Made by a program: the position numbers and the translations under genes
Notes under the pieces: model-generated
Database searches by the model: none
The model's input: the letters and a program-made list of their open reading frames with translations, nothing else
What the model was told of the DNA's origin: nothing
In this document: one piece after another, positions 1 through 5,799 of the stretch
Position numbering within the stretch: the stretch's first letter is position 1
Layout: each line of letters starts with the position of its first letter
Source of the DNA: Deltaproteobacteria bacterium
Lineage (GTDB): Bacteria > UBA10199 > DSSB01
Length of the DNA: 5,799 nucleotides
Direction: 5' to 3'
Assembly: GCA_021772695.1 (NCBI GenBank)
Contig: JAJFLL010000214.1
Span: forward strand, 1 to 5,799

Positions 1-1
1 T

Positions 2-415
2 TTCAGCACCCAAGAAGATGAATTGCAAAAGCTATTCGAACCCCATGGCGCCATTGATTCCGTCAAGATCGTTACGGACCGTTTCACGGGAAAATCCCGC
101 GGCTTCGGTTTTGTTGAAATGTCCAACGATGACGAAGCCCAAAATGCCATCGATGCCATCAATGGCACCGAACTCGGTGGACGTAGTCTAACTGTCAATG
201 AAGCACGTCCGCCCAGCCCTCGTGGCGGTGGTTTTGGCGGCGGCGGTGGTCGCGGCGGCGGCGGTGGCCGTGGTGGCTACGGCGGCGGCGGTGGTCGCGG
301 CGGCGGTGGCGGTGGCTACGGCGGCGGCGGTGGTCGCGGCGGCGGTGGCGGTGGCTACGGCGGCGGCGGAGGTCGTGGCGGTGGTGGCGGTGGCGGCGGC
401 GGAAATCGCTGGTAG
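2..415 (+). CDS. RRM-domain, glycine-rich RNA-binding protein (5' end cut by window)
   Basis: This is the C-terminal part of a single-RRM RNA-binding protein of the cyanobacterial Rbp/plant GRP type, a cytoplasmic binder of single-stranded RNA. The frame is open from base 2, so the TTG at 23-25 is an internal leucine codon and the true start lies upstream of the window. The visible RRM part runs from an FSTQEDELQKLFEPHG helix through IDSVKIVTDRFTGKSRG to the RNP1 motif RGFGFVEM (98-121), which carries the aromatic RNA-contacting positions. The second helix (DDEAQNAIDAINGTELGGR) and the last strand (LTVNEARP) follow. The N-terminal RNP2 strand is outside the window. From 221 the protein becomes a tail of almost only Gly with spaced Arg, Tyr and one Phe, ending NRW and a TAG stop. 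Such RGG/GGY tails in the family are linked to RNA binding and condensation; the role here is inferred. It converges on lgt, with two bases between the stops. Confidence 0.93.
   Translation, partial: FSTQEDELQKLFEPHGAIDSVKIVTDRFTGKSRGFGFVEMSNDDEAQNAIDAINGTELGGRSLTVNEARPPSPRGGGFGGGGGRGGGGGRGGYGGGGGRGGGGGGYGGGGGRGGGGGGYGGGGGRGGGGGGGGGNRW
272..388 (+). repeat. Three 39-bp tandem repeats encoding a Gly/Tyr/Arg-rich tail
   Basis: Three head-to-tail units of 39 bp lie at 272-310, 311-349 and 350-388, each encoding GGYGGGGGRGGGG. Units 1 and 2 are identical base for base. Unit 3 differs at three third-codon positions, all silent. A degenerate unit with Phe in place of Tyr precedes them from about 227, and a pure Gly run follows to 403. 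The period is a multiple of three, so gain or loss of a unit keeps the reading frame. The G-rich strand is the coding strand, but most G runs are only two bases long. Confidence 0.93.
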
Positions 416-417
416 CC

Positions 418-1218
418 TTAAGTCCGTTTTGCCCGCTTAACGATACCCAAACAAAATAGGGCCCCAGCTAGGACCATGGCTAGACTCATGAGTTGACCCA
501 TGGTGAGCATCCCTAAAACCTTGCCCAATTGAGGGTCAGGTTCACGGAATAGCTCCACAAAAAATCGGATGGCGCCGTAGGCCATTATACCAACGGCAGC
601 GACGATACCCTTGGGGTACGCTCGACGGGCAAATAACCACATCAGTAAAAATAGCATTGGACCTTCCAGTAAGCTTTCATAGAGCTGGGAGGGGTGCCGA
701 GGTTCAGGTCCGCCTTGCGGAAACACCATGGCCCAAGGCACATCACTGGGCCGGCCGTAGAGTTCTCCATTGATAAAATTGGCGATGCGCCCCAATCCCA
801 AACCAATGGGTACCGCCAGGCCCACGTTATCCATTAAATCCAATAGACTGGCTTGGTGACGACGGGCAAACAGCCACATGGCCACCACTGCCCCCACAAA
901 ACCCCCATGAAAACTCAGGCCCCCATGCCATATGGCGGGAATTTCCCAGGGGTGCTCCCAATAAAATGAAAAATTATAAAATAAGACATAGAAAATACGG
1001 GCTCCCAAAACGACACCGTAAAATAGGTAGGTGACCAAGAGACTTACGTCGTCAGGTCTTAATAAATGAAGAAATCCTTTGCGGTAGCGGTACCGCAACA
1101 GCAGGTACCCGAGGATGAATCCCAAGAGGTAAAAAAAGGCATACCAAGAGAGGCCGAAGTTTCCGATACGAAAAATAAACGGATCGATCTGGGGGTAAGG
1201 AATGATTCCAGGCAACAT
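418..1218 (-). CDS. lgt: Prolipoprotein diacylglyceryl transferase Lgt
   Basis: Lgt is the inner-membrane enzyme that moves the diacylglyceryl group of phosphatidylglycerol to the lipobox cysteine of preprolipoproteins, the first step of lipoprotein maturation. The 266-residue length is normal for the family. Residues recognisable against E. coli Lgt (whose numbers are one lower in the central motif) are Y26 in LSWYAFFY, H104 in GGLSFHGG, and R144, N147 and E152 in the signature GRIANFINGELYGR. Also present are the HPSQLYE motif (175-181) and R225 in ELFREPD. Hydrophobic stretches near 21-41, 60-80, 101-118, 132-142, 186-198, 205-222 and 240-260 fit the multi-pass topology. The ATG start is supported by AGGA (1226-1229, minus strand) seven bases upstream and by the conserved FDPxIF-like N-terminus (IDPFIF). 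The gene is divergent from nrdJ and convergent with the RNA-binding protein gene. No truncation or missing key residue is seen. Confidence 0.97.
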   Translation of the reverse strand: MLPGIIPYPQIDPFIFRIGNFGLSWYAFFYLLGFILGYLLLRYRYRKGFLHLLRPDDVSLLVTYLFYGVVLGARIFYVLFYNFSFYWEHPWEIPAIWHGGLSFHGGFVGAVVAMWLFARRHQASLLDLMDNVGLAVPIGLGLGRIANFINGELYGRPSDVPWAMVFPQGGPEPRHPSQLYESLLEGPMLFLLMWLFARRAYPKGIVAAVGIMAYGAIRFFVELFREPDPQLGKVLGMLTMGQLMSLAMVLAGALFCLGIVKRAKRT

Positions 1219-1252
1219 GTTTGGATCCTAGCAAAGGTCGAACTTGGGCCCT

Positions 1253-1281
1253 ATTGTAAAATCTTTTCTGCCGCCTCTAAG
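1253..1281 (-). promoter_or_regulatory. Possible sigma70-type promoter of lgt
   Basis: On the minus strand, TACAAT (1253-1258) matches the -10 consensus at five of six positions. A weak -35 hexamer CTTAGA (1276-1281, three of six) sits 17 bases upstream. Transcription would begin near 1246, giving a leader of about 28 bases that contains the AGGA ribosome site. The call rests on spacing and the -10 alone. Confidence 0.33.
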
Positions 1282-1362
1282 ACCGTGTCAGCCAGCCAAG
1301 TTATGCACAGCCCTGTTGGAAAAGTTTTAATTTCCCTTAAAATTCACTCAAATTTCATCCAC

Positions 1363-1391
1363 TGGCCATTTTCTATTGACCACCTTATATT
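1363..1391 (+). promoter_or_regulatory. Possible nrdJ promoter overlapping an NrdR site
   Basis: TGGCCA (1363-1368, four of six to the -35 consensus) is followed after exactly 17 bases by TATATT (1386-1391, five of six to the -10 consensus). The -10 would lie inside the upstream NrdR-like box, and the stronger box would cover about +14 to +30. This is a typical arrangement for repression. The region also has TTGACC at 1376-1381, but no good -10 is found at the right distance from it. Confidence 0.33.
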
Positions 1392-1395
1392 GTTA
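1380..1395 (+). promoter_or_regulatory. Degenerate upstream NrdR box (nrdJ operator)
   Basis: CCACCTTATATTGTTA agrees with the NrdR-box pattern (about ACACWATATNTWGTGT) at roughly 11 of 16 positions, including the central TATAT and the G in the right arm. It would be unconvincing alone. It begins exactly 32 bp before the strong box at 1412, leaving a 16-bp spacer, which is the three-helical-turn spacing known for paired NrdR boxes. The match is seen; the assignment depends on the partner site. Confidence 0.55.
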
Positions 1396-1411
1396 TGTCA
1401 CAACCGAGGAG

Positions 1412-1427
1412 ACACTAGATATTGTGT
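1412..1427 (+). promoter_or_regulatory. NrdR box (nrdJ operator)
   Basis: ACACTAGATATTGTGT is an imperfect palindrome (six of eight arm positions pair) that closely fits the consensus bound by NrdR, the ATP/dATP-sensing zinc-finger/ATP-cone repressor of ribonucleotide reductase genes. It lies 139 bases before the start codon of nrdJ, the expected target gene. A weaker copy sits 32 bp upstream. NrdR itself is not encoded in the window. Confidence 0.85.
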
Positions 1428-1483
1428 TTTTCCTTCCAGGCCATTCGAGGCTTCAATGTAGAATTTTAAACTTTGCGATGTGG

Positions 1484-1531
1484 CTGGGTATGCCCAGGGC
1501 AACCCAAGCTTAGGGGTTATGTATCCCCTAA
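1484..1531 (+). other. Two stem-loops in the nrdJ leader
   Basis: The stretch from the NrdR box to the start codon has no gene. It holds a perfect 5-bp hairpin, CTGGG-TATG-CCCAG (1484-1497), and a perfect 7-bp hairpin with arms TTAGGGG (1510-1516) and CCCCTAA (1525-1531) around an 8-base loop. The second is followed by AAAA, not a T run, so it is not an intrinsic terminator of the nrdJ transcript. A regulatory role is possible but unproven. The rest of 1428-1566 shows only the ribosome binding site. Confidence 0.5.
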
Positions 1532-1552
1532 AAACCTGGAAAATTGGAAAAT

Positions 1553-1561
1553 AAGGGAGGA
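1553..1561 (+). promoter_or_regulatory. Strong ribosome binding site of nrdJ
   Basis: AAGGGAGGA contains GGAGG complementary to the 3' end of 16S rRNA and ends five bases before the ATG at 1567. It fixes that ATG as the start and so makes the basic N-terminal extension of NrdJ part of the protein. Confidence 0.88.
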
Positions 1562-1566
1562 AGTCT

Positions 1567-4500
1567 ATGGCCGTAAAATCATTACGCCCTGACCGAAATA
1601 CTCGTCGATCCACTAAAATCAAGTCCAAGGGTGTGAAAATATCCAGGCTACATACTAAAAAGGGCCAGGACCCTTTAAAAATGGTGGACTATGAATACCG
1701 CAAGTCCGTGATCACCAATCCCGATGGTTCCGTTGTCTTTCAGATGGACAAGGTGCAGGTCCCCAAAACTTGGAGTCAGCTAGCTACCGACATCATCGTC
1801 TCCAAATATTTTCGCAAGGCTGGCGTACCTGAAACCGGTAGCGAAACCGGAGCCCATCAAGTAGTCCATCGTATCGCCAATACCATTCGTAAGGCCGGTG
1901 AAAATCTAAGAGATTATTTTGCCAGCACTGAAGACGCCCAAAATTTCGAGGATGAGTTAAAGTATTTATTGATTACCCAACGGGGAGCCTTCAATTCTCC
2001 CGTGTGGTTTAACTGCGGTCTGTATCATCAATACGGCATTGAGGGTTCCGGGGGGAACTTCTATTGGGATCCCCAAACCGATAACATCAAAACCACTGCC
2101 AACTCCTATGAACAACCTCAGTGTTCCGCCTGTTTTATCCAATCCGTCGACGACGACTTGATGAGTCTGTTTGATTTGGCAAAAAGTGAAGCCCGTCTAT
2201 TCAAGTATGGATCCGGCACCGGCACCAATTTTTCAAAAATTCGCGGGTGTCAGGAAAAACTCTCTGGTGGCGGTACCTCCTCAGGACTGATGAGCTTTTT
2301 GGAAGTTCTTGATCGAGGAGCTGGCGCTACCAAATCAGGCGGCACCACCCGACGGGCTGCCAAGATGGTTTGCCTCGACATGGACCATCCCGAAATCTCA
2401 AGTTTCATTAACTGGAAAGTTCGGGAAGAAAAGAAGGTGGCTGCGCTCATCGCCGCAGGATACTCCAGCGATTTTAACGGCGAGGCCTACCATACGGTAA
2501 GCGGTCAAAATTCCAATAACTCGGTGCGCGTTACTGATGAATTTATGGAAGCGGTTCAAGCCGACCGTGAATGGAAGACTTATTTTCGCACCACCGGCGA
2601 AGTTTGCGATGTCTTTCAAGCCAAAGAATTATTCCGTCAAATTGCTGAAGCCGCATGGGGCTGTGCCGATCCCGGAGTGCAGTATGATTCGAACATCAAC
2701 AAATGGCATACCTGTAAAAATACCGATCGCATTCGGGCGTCTAATCCTTGTTCCGAATACATGTTTCTAGACGATAGTGCCTGCAACCTCGCCTCCATCA
2801 ATCTGACCAAATACTTGAACGATGACAAAAGCTGGGATGTTTCGGGTTACCAGCATGCCATCCAAATTTTCTTCATCGCCCAAGAAATCTTGGTGGACTT
2901 TTGTTCCTACCCCACCCAACTCATCGCTCAGAACAGTCATGATTACCGCCCCTTGGGCTTAGGTTATGCCAATCTCGGATCGGCCTTGATGATTCAAGGC
3001 ATTCCTTACGATTCCGAAGAAGGACGACAAACCGCCGCGGCCCTCACGGCCATCCTCTGTGGTCATGCCTATCGCACTTCTTCTGAAATGGCGGCCAATA
3101 AAGGTCCGTTCCCCGGCTACGAGCCCAACCGTGAGCCCATGCTGGGTGTCATGAAAATGCACCGCGATGAGGCCTATAAGATTGATCCCAAGCATTGCCC
3201 TGAAAATCTAGTGCATGCCGCTCGGCAAGATTGGGATGATGTAGTTGAATGGGGTGAAAAGCATGGTTACCGCAATGCCCAGGCGACCGTCCTGGCTCCC
3301 ACAGGAACCATCGGCCTATTAATGGATTGTGATACGACCGGTATCGAGCCCGATTTTGCTTTGGTAAAATTCAAGAAGCTGGCTGGTGGTGGATATTTCA
3401 AGATCATCAACCAGTCCGTACCCAAGGCCCTGAAAAACCTTGGTTACTCTGCCCGAGAAATCGCAGACATGGTCACTTACGTTCGGGGAACTAGCTCCCT
3501 TGTGGGAAGTCCTCACATCAACCGGGAAAGCCTGCAGGCAAAGGGCCTCAACGACACCGAACTTGATAAAATCGAAACCACTCTCGAAGGGGTCTTCGAC
3601 CTGACCCAGGCATTTTCCACCTGGAACATCGGTGAATCTACCCTAGAACGCATGGGGGTCTCGAAGTCTAAGTTCAATGATCCGGGATTTAATCTTTTGA
3701 AAGATATCGGCTTCACCGATGCCCAGATTGAAGCGGCCGGCGATGTGATTTGCGGACGCATGACAATTGAGGGTGCCCCTCACCTGAATCCAGAGCATTT
3801 ACCCATTTTTGATTGTGCCAATAAATGCGGACGCATCGGAAAACGCTATCTACAACCCATGAGTCACGTGAAGATGATGGCGGCGGCTCAACCCTTTTTA
3901 TCGGGAGCTATTTCTAAAACCGTTAATCTTCCCCAAGACACTACGGTTGAAGAAATCGAAAACATCTACCTCGAAGGGTGGAAGTCCGGACTCAAAGCGG
4001 TGGCCCTGTATCGAGACGGTTGTAAACTAAGCCAACCTCTTTCCACCAAAAAAACCGAAGCGGCCGAAGCCCCAGAAGTTACCGAATCGGTACGGCCCGT
4101 CTTAAAACGTAAAAAATTGCCTTCCCGTCGTGCGGGAATCACTCAAGAGGCCCGAGTCGGCGGACAAAAAATCTACCTGCGCACGGGCGAATATGAAGAT
4201 GGATCCTTAGGCGAAATTTTCATCGACATGCATAAGGAGGGAGCGGCCTACCGTTCCATCATGAACTGTTTTGCCATCGCCATCTCCTTAGGTCTGCAAT
4301 ACGGAGTTCCTATCGAAGAATTGGTCGAAGTCTTCACTTTTACCCGCTTCGAACCCCAAGGTCCTGTGGATCACCCCAACATCAAATTCGCTACCTCTGT
4401 CATCGACTTCATCTTTCGTTGCCTGGGTCTAGAATATTTAGGTCGCACGGACCTTGTTCAAGTCAAACCCGAACAAATCATGAAAGCAGGAGATCCGGGA

Positions 4501-4785
4501 GACAAACCCATTCATAAGGCCGGAGTCTTGACCAGAAGTGAAGAACAGGCCCGACAAAAAAATCTCGAAAATCAGGCGGGGAGTCGGCCTAAACTGGAAA
4601 TCATCCAAGGTGAAAAGCCAGAGCCACATGGTGAGACTACCGTGGGTAATGCCGACGCCTTGAGTGGTCAGCTTTCCACCATGATGGGCGATGCGCCCTT
4701 TTGTGATGGCTGTGGTCACATTACCGTCCGCAACGGGGCCTGTTACAAATGCCTCAATTGTGGAAATTCCATGGGTTGTTCCTAA
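1567..4785 (+). CDS. nrdJ: Class II (adenosylcobalamin-dependent) ribonucleotide reductase NrdJ
   Basis: This cytoplasmic enzyme reduces ribonucleotides to deoxyribonucleotides using a cysteine thiyl radical generated from adenosylcobalamin, with or without oxygen, and needs no NrdB subunit. The 1072 residues match the large NrdJ type. An Arg/Lys-rich leader (1-35) precedes the NrdJ N-terminal region (about 36-150, ending AFNSPVWFNCG). The ten-stranded catalytic barrel follows. C189 (in SACFIQ) and C406 (in SACNLASINL) are the likely redox pair. NPCSE at 393-397 gives the radical cysteine C395 with N393 and E397. APTGTI (577-582) is the phosphate-binding loop. A polar linker (about 822-855) leads to a TSCPD-like domain (about 865-960). 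The tail has C1046-x2-C1049 and C1059, C1062, C1065 and C1071, a zinc-ribbon/redox tail typical of these enzymes. No N-terminal ATP cone is visible. The gene stands alone behind NrdR boxes and is divergent from lgt. Confidence 0.97.
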   Translation: MAVKSLRPDRNTRRSTKIKSKGVKISRLHTKKGQDPLKMVDYEYRKSVITNPDGSVVFQMDKVQVPKTWSQLATDIIVSKYFRKAGVPETGSETGAHQVVHRIANTIRKAGENLRDYFASTEDAQNFEDELKYLLITQRGAFNSPVWFNCGLYHQYGIEGSGGNFYWDPQTDNIKTTANSYEQPQCSACFIQSVDDDLMSLFDLAKSEARLFKYGSGTGTNFSKIRGCQEKLSGGGTSSGLMSFLEVLDRGAGATKSGGTTRRAAKMVCLDMDHPEISSFINWKVREEKKVAALIAAGYSSDFNGEAYHTVSGQNSNNSVRVTDEFMEAVQADREWKTYFRTTGEVCDVFQAKELFRQIAEAAWGCADPGVQYDSNINKWHTCKNTDRIRASNPCSEYMFLDDSACNLASINLTKYLNDDKSWDVSGYQHAIQIFFIAQEILVDFCSYPTQLIAQNSHDYRPLGLGYANLGSALMIQGIPYDSEEGRQTAAALTAILCGHAYRTSSEMAANKGPFPGYEPNREPMLGVMKMHRDEAYKIDPKHCPENLVHAARQDWDDVVEWGEKHGYRNAQATVLAPTGTIGLLMDCDTTGIEPDFALVKFKKLAGGGYFKIINQSVPKALKNLGYSAREIADMVTYVRGTSSLVGSPHINRESLQAKGLNDTELDKIETTLEGVFDLTQAFSTWNIGESTLERMGVSKSKFNDPGFNLLKDIGFTDAQIEAAGDVICGRMTIEGAPHLNPEHLPIFDCANKCGRIGKRYLQPMSHVKMMAAAQPFLSGAISKTVNLPQDTTVEEIENIYLEGWKSGLKAVALYRDGCKLSQPLSTKKTEAAEAPEVTESVRPVLKRKKLPSRRAGITQEARVGGQKIYLRTGEYEDGSLGEIFIDMHKEGAAYRSIMNCFAIAISLGLQYGVPIEELVEVFTFTRFEPQGPVDHPNIKFATSVIDFIFRCLGLEYLGRTDLVQVKPEQIMKAGDPGDKPIHKAGVLTRSEEQARQKNLENQAGSRPKLEIIQGEKPEPHGETTVGNADALSGQLSTMMGDAPFCDGCGHITVRNGACYKCLNCGNSMGCS

Positions 4786-4952
4786 GGCCTTCTGGCCAGG
4801 CAACATACTGTAAATTATAGTTATTTTTGCAGCGGTTTTTTCCAAACCCCGTAAGTTCGGTGTTTACGCTATTATCCAAGGCAGGACTTTAACCTTTTGG
4901 TTCTAGCCAGGGTCTGAATCAGCAGGAAGCGCTCTATTCTGAAGGGGTTGGC
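4786..4952 (+). other. Gap between nrdJ and the beta-helix lipoprotein gene, with weak inverted repeats
   Basis: No gene is seen here. The gap contains short dyads: GGCC-TTCT-GGCC just after the nrdJ stop, an AT-rich 5-bp stem (CTGTA/TATAG), and an 8-bp stem with one mismatch (4844-4851 with 4858-4865). It also has AACC-TTTT-GGTT at 4891-4902. A TTTTTT run (4835-4840) is not preceded by a strong stem, so no intrinsic terminator is claimed. TATTAT (4870-4875) resembles a -10 box but lacks a matching -35. Confidence 0.4.
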
Positions 4953-5799
4953 ATGAAAATTAGCCGAGTTCGTCATATCTTTAATTCTTGCCTCATGGTC
5001 CTAGTGGCCGTCGTCACCATGGGATGCACGAGCAGTTTTTTCTTTCCAGATGATGGTGGTGGTTTTGCCACTTGGTATGTGCCCGATGACTTTTTCACAA
5101 TTCAAGAAGCCATCGATTTTTCCATTCCCGGTGATTTGGTCTTGGTGCGATCTGGCGTATATTCACCGGCCACTAACGGGGAAATATTTCCCATCTTTTT
5201 ACAAAATGGCGTCGATGTTATCGGAGAAAACCCGGCGAATACCATCGTCGATGCGCAAAGTACCAATTACGTCTTTGATGTTTTTCGCTTCGATAGTCTT
5301 TTAATGGGCTTCACTGTTGTTGGCGGCATCGCCAATCGAGGTGGCGGGATCTATATAGAAGATTCGCGGGGCGTCATACAAAATCTCAATGTCATCGGCA
5401 ACCGCGCCGACGATAAAGGTAGTGGAATTTTTATCAGCCGAAGTTCAGCGCCTCTTTTGCAAAATTTAGTGGTTGCAAACAATGTCCGTACCAATTTTGC
5501 TTCCAATCCTGCACAGGTAGAACTTCTAGATTCCGACATAGACTTTTTCAATAACACCGTTGCCAACGGAGATTCCGATGGCTTGAGAATCAACCCCGGC
5601 TCCTTCGGGTTTTATGAAAATAATATATTTTACCAGAATGGTTCTGACGGTTTCGGTGTAGGCTTTGCCGACGAAGGAGCGGACCCCAGCGGCATTATCA
5701 TTGAATTCAATTTATTTTTTGATAATTTCGAAGCAGATTTTTTTATTGCTGACCTGTTGCTGAGCGCCGCCGATGCCAATGGATTAACTCCGGATATTA
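4953..5799 (+). CDS. Putative exported lipoprotein with right-handed beta-helix repeats (3' end cut by window)
   Basis: The frame is open from the ATG at 4953 to the window edge: 282 codons without a stop. AAGGGG (4942-4947) lies five bases upstream. Residues 1-25 form an export signal with R5, R7 and H8, a hydrophobic core LMVLVAVV, and a lipobox-like VTMGC with C25 as the probable lipidated residue. The -3 and -2 positions (T, M) are not the classical L and A/S, so plain Sec secretion is possible. YVPDDFFTIQEAIDFSIPGD (42-61) followed by LVLVRSGVY is the common entry segment of secreted parallel beta-helix (PbH1/NosD-like) proteins. Later rungs are marked by GFTVVGG, GGGIYIEDS and a ladder of Asn residues every 24-29 residues. 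The part seen is very acidic and lysine-poor. Substrate and function are unknown: such folds serve as carbohydrate-active enzymes, adhesins or structural surface proteins, and no catalytic residues can be assigned. Confidence 0.85.
   Translation, partial: MKISRVRHIFNSCLMVLVAVVTMGCTSSFFFPDDGGGFATWYVPDDFFTIQEAIDFSIPGDLVLVRSGVYSPATNGEIFPIFLQNGVDVIGENPANTIVDAQSTNYVFDVFRFDSLLMGFTVVGGIANRGGGIYIEDSRGVIQNLNVIGNRADDKGSGIFISRSSAPLLQNLVVANNVRTNFASNPAQVELLDSDIDFFNNTVANGDSDGLRINPGSFGFYENNIFYQNGSDGFGVGFADEGADPSGIIIEFNLFFDNFEADFFIADLLLSAADANGLTPDI

Noticed and set aside
198..440. Open frame coding an Ala/Val-rich peptide
   Set aside because: It is the +1 reading of the GGC/GGT repeat tract of the RRM gene. 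The composition is a direct product of the repeat, and there is no ribosome site or homology.
1359..1416. Fragments resembling a cobalamin riboswitch (CCACTG then GGAGAC), attractive because NrdJ uses B12
   Set aside because: The GGTGAAAATCC-like and CCCGCAACTGT-like core segments are absent upstream, the B12-box match is poor, and GAC of GGAGAC overlaps the NrdR box.
1066..1461. 131-codon plus-strand open frame across the lgt start and the intergenic region
   Set aside because: It lies antisense to lgt and runs through the putative promoters and NrdR boxes; it has no recognisable domain or ribosome site.
4787..4840. Possible intrinsic terminator after nrdJ
   Set aside because: The GGCC-TTCT-GGCC stem is only 4 bp and not followed by a T run. 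The TTTTTT at 4835-4840 has no stable stem directly before it.
4438..4845. 135-codon minus-strand open frame over the end of nrdJ
   Set aside because: It is a shadow of the nrdJ C-terminus, which has clear conserved cysteines in the sense frame; the antisense product has no recognisable feature.
5050..5304. 84-codon plus-strand open frame inside the beta-helix gene
   Set aside because: It is out of frame with the 4953 reading frame, which has a signal peptide, a ribosome site and family motifs and stays open across the whole stretch.
5351..5593. 80-codon minus-strand open frame
   Set aside because: Antisense shadow of the beta-helix gene, with no ribosome site or motif.

Overview
This is a bacterial chromosomal window with four protein-coding genes, two of them cut by the window edges. 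No rRNA, tRNA, CRISPR array, insertion sequence or phage gene was recognised. Base composition looks close to balanced outside one very G-rich coding repeat. The prolipoprotein diacylglyceryl transferase (Lgt), a candidate lipoprotein, Shine-Dalgarno sites and a class II ribonucleotide reductase with NrdR-type operators all indicate a bacterium. A lipoprotein carrying a secreted beta-helix domain suggests a diderm. An RRM/glycine-rich RNA-binding protein next to a large B12-dependent NrdJ fits several groups (deltaproteobacterial-type lineages, Planctomycetes/Verrucomicrobia relatives and others), so I do not assign a phylum.

Layout. Positions 2-415 (+) hold the 3' part of an RNA-binding protein: an RRM domain followed by a Gly/Arg/Tyr tail built from a 39-bp tandem repeat. 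Two bases after its stop, and convergent with it, lies the complete lgt gene (1218 to 418, minus strand). The 348-base gap 1219-1566 separates the divergent lgt and nrdJ genes. It holds a possible lgt promoter, a pair of NrdR-box-like operators 32 bp apart (one strong, one degenerate), a possible nrdJ promoter, and a leader with two stem-loops and a strong Shine-Dalgarno. Positions 1567-4785 (+) encode a complete 1072-residue adenosylcobalamin-dependent ribonucleoside-diphosphate reductase (NrdJ). After a 167-base gap with no convincing terminator, 4953 to the window end (+) is the start of an exported, strongly acidic, probably lipid-anchored right-handed beta-helix protein.

How the genes relate. 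They do not form one pathway or an obvious operon. NrdJ makes deoxyribonucleotides without needing oxygen and is probably repressed through NrdR, whose gene is not in view. Lgt performs the first lipoprotein maturation step and could act on the protein encoded at the right end, but that link is only generic. The RNA-binding protein is a housekeeping or stress-type RNA binder. I see no previously undescribed multi-gene system here. The most informative points are the NrdR operator pair, the basic N-terminal extension and extra cysteine of NrdJ, the nearly perfect coding repeat in the RRM gene, and the composition of the beta-helix lipoprotein.
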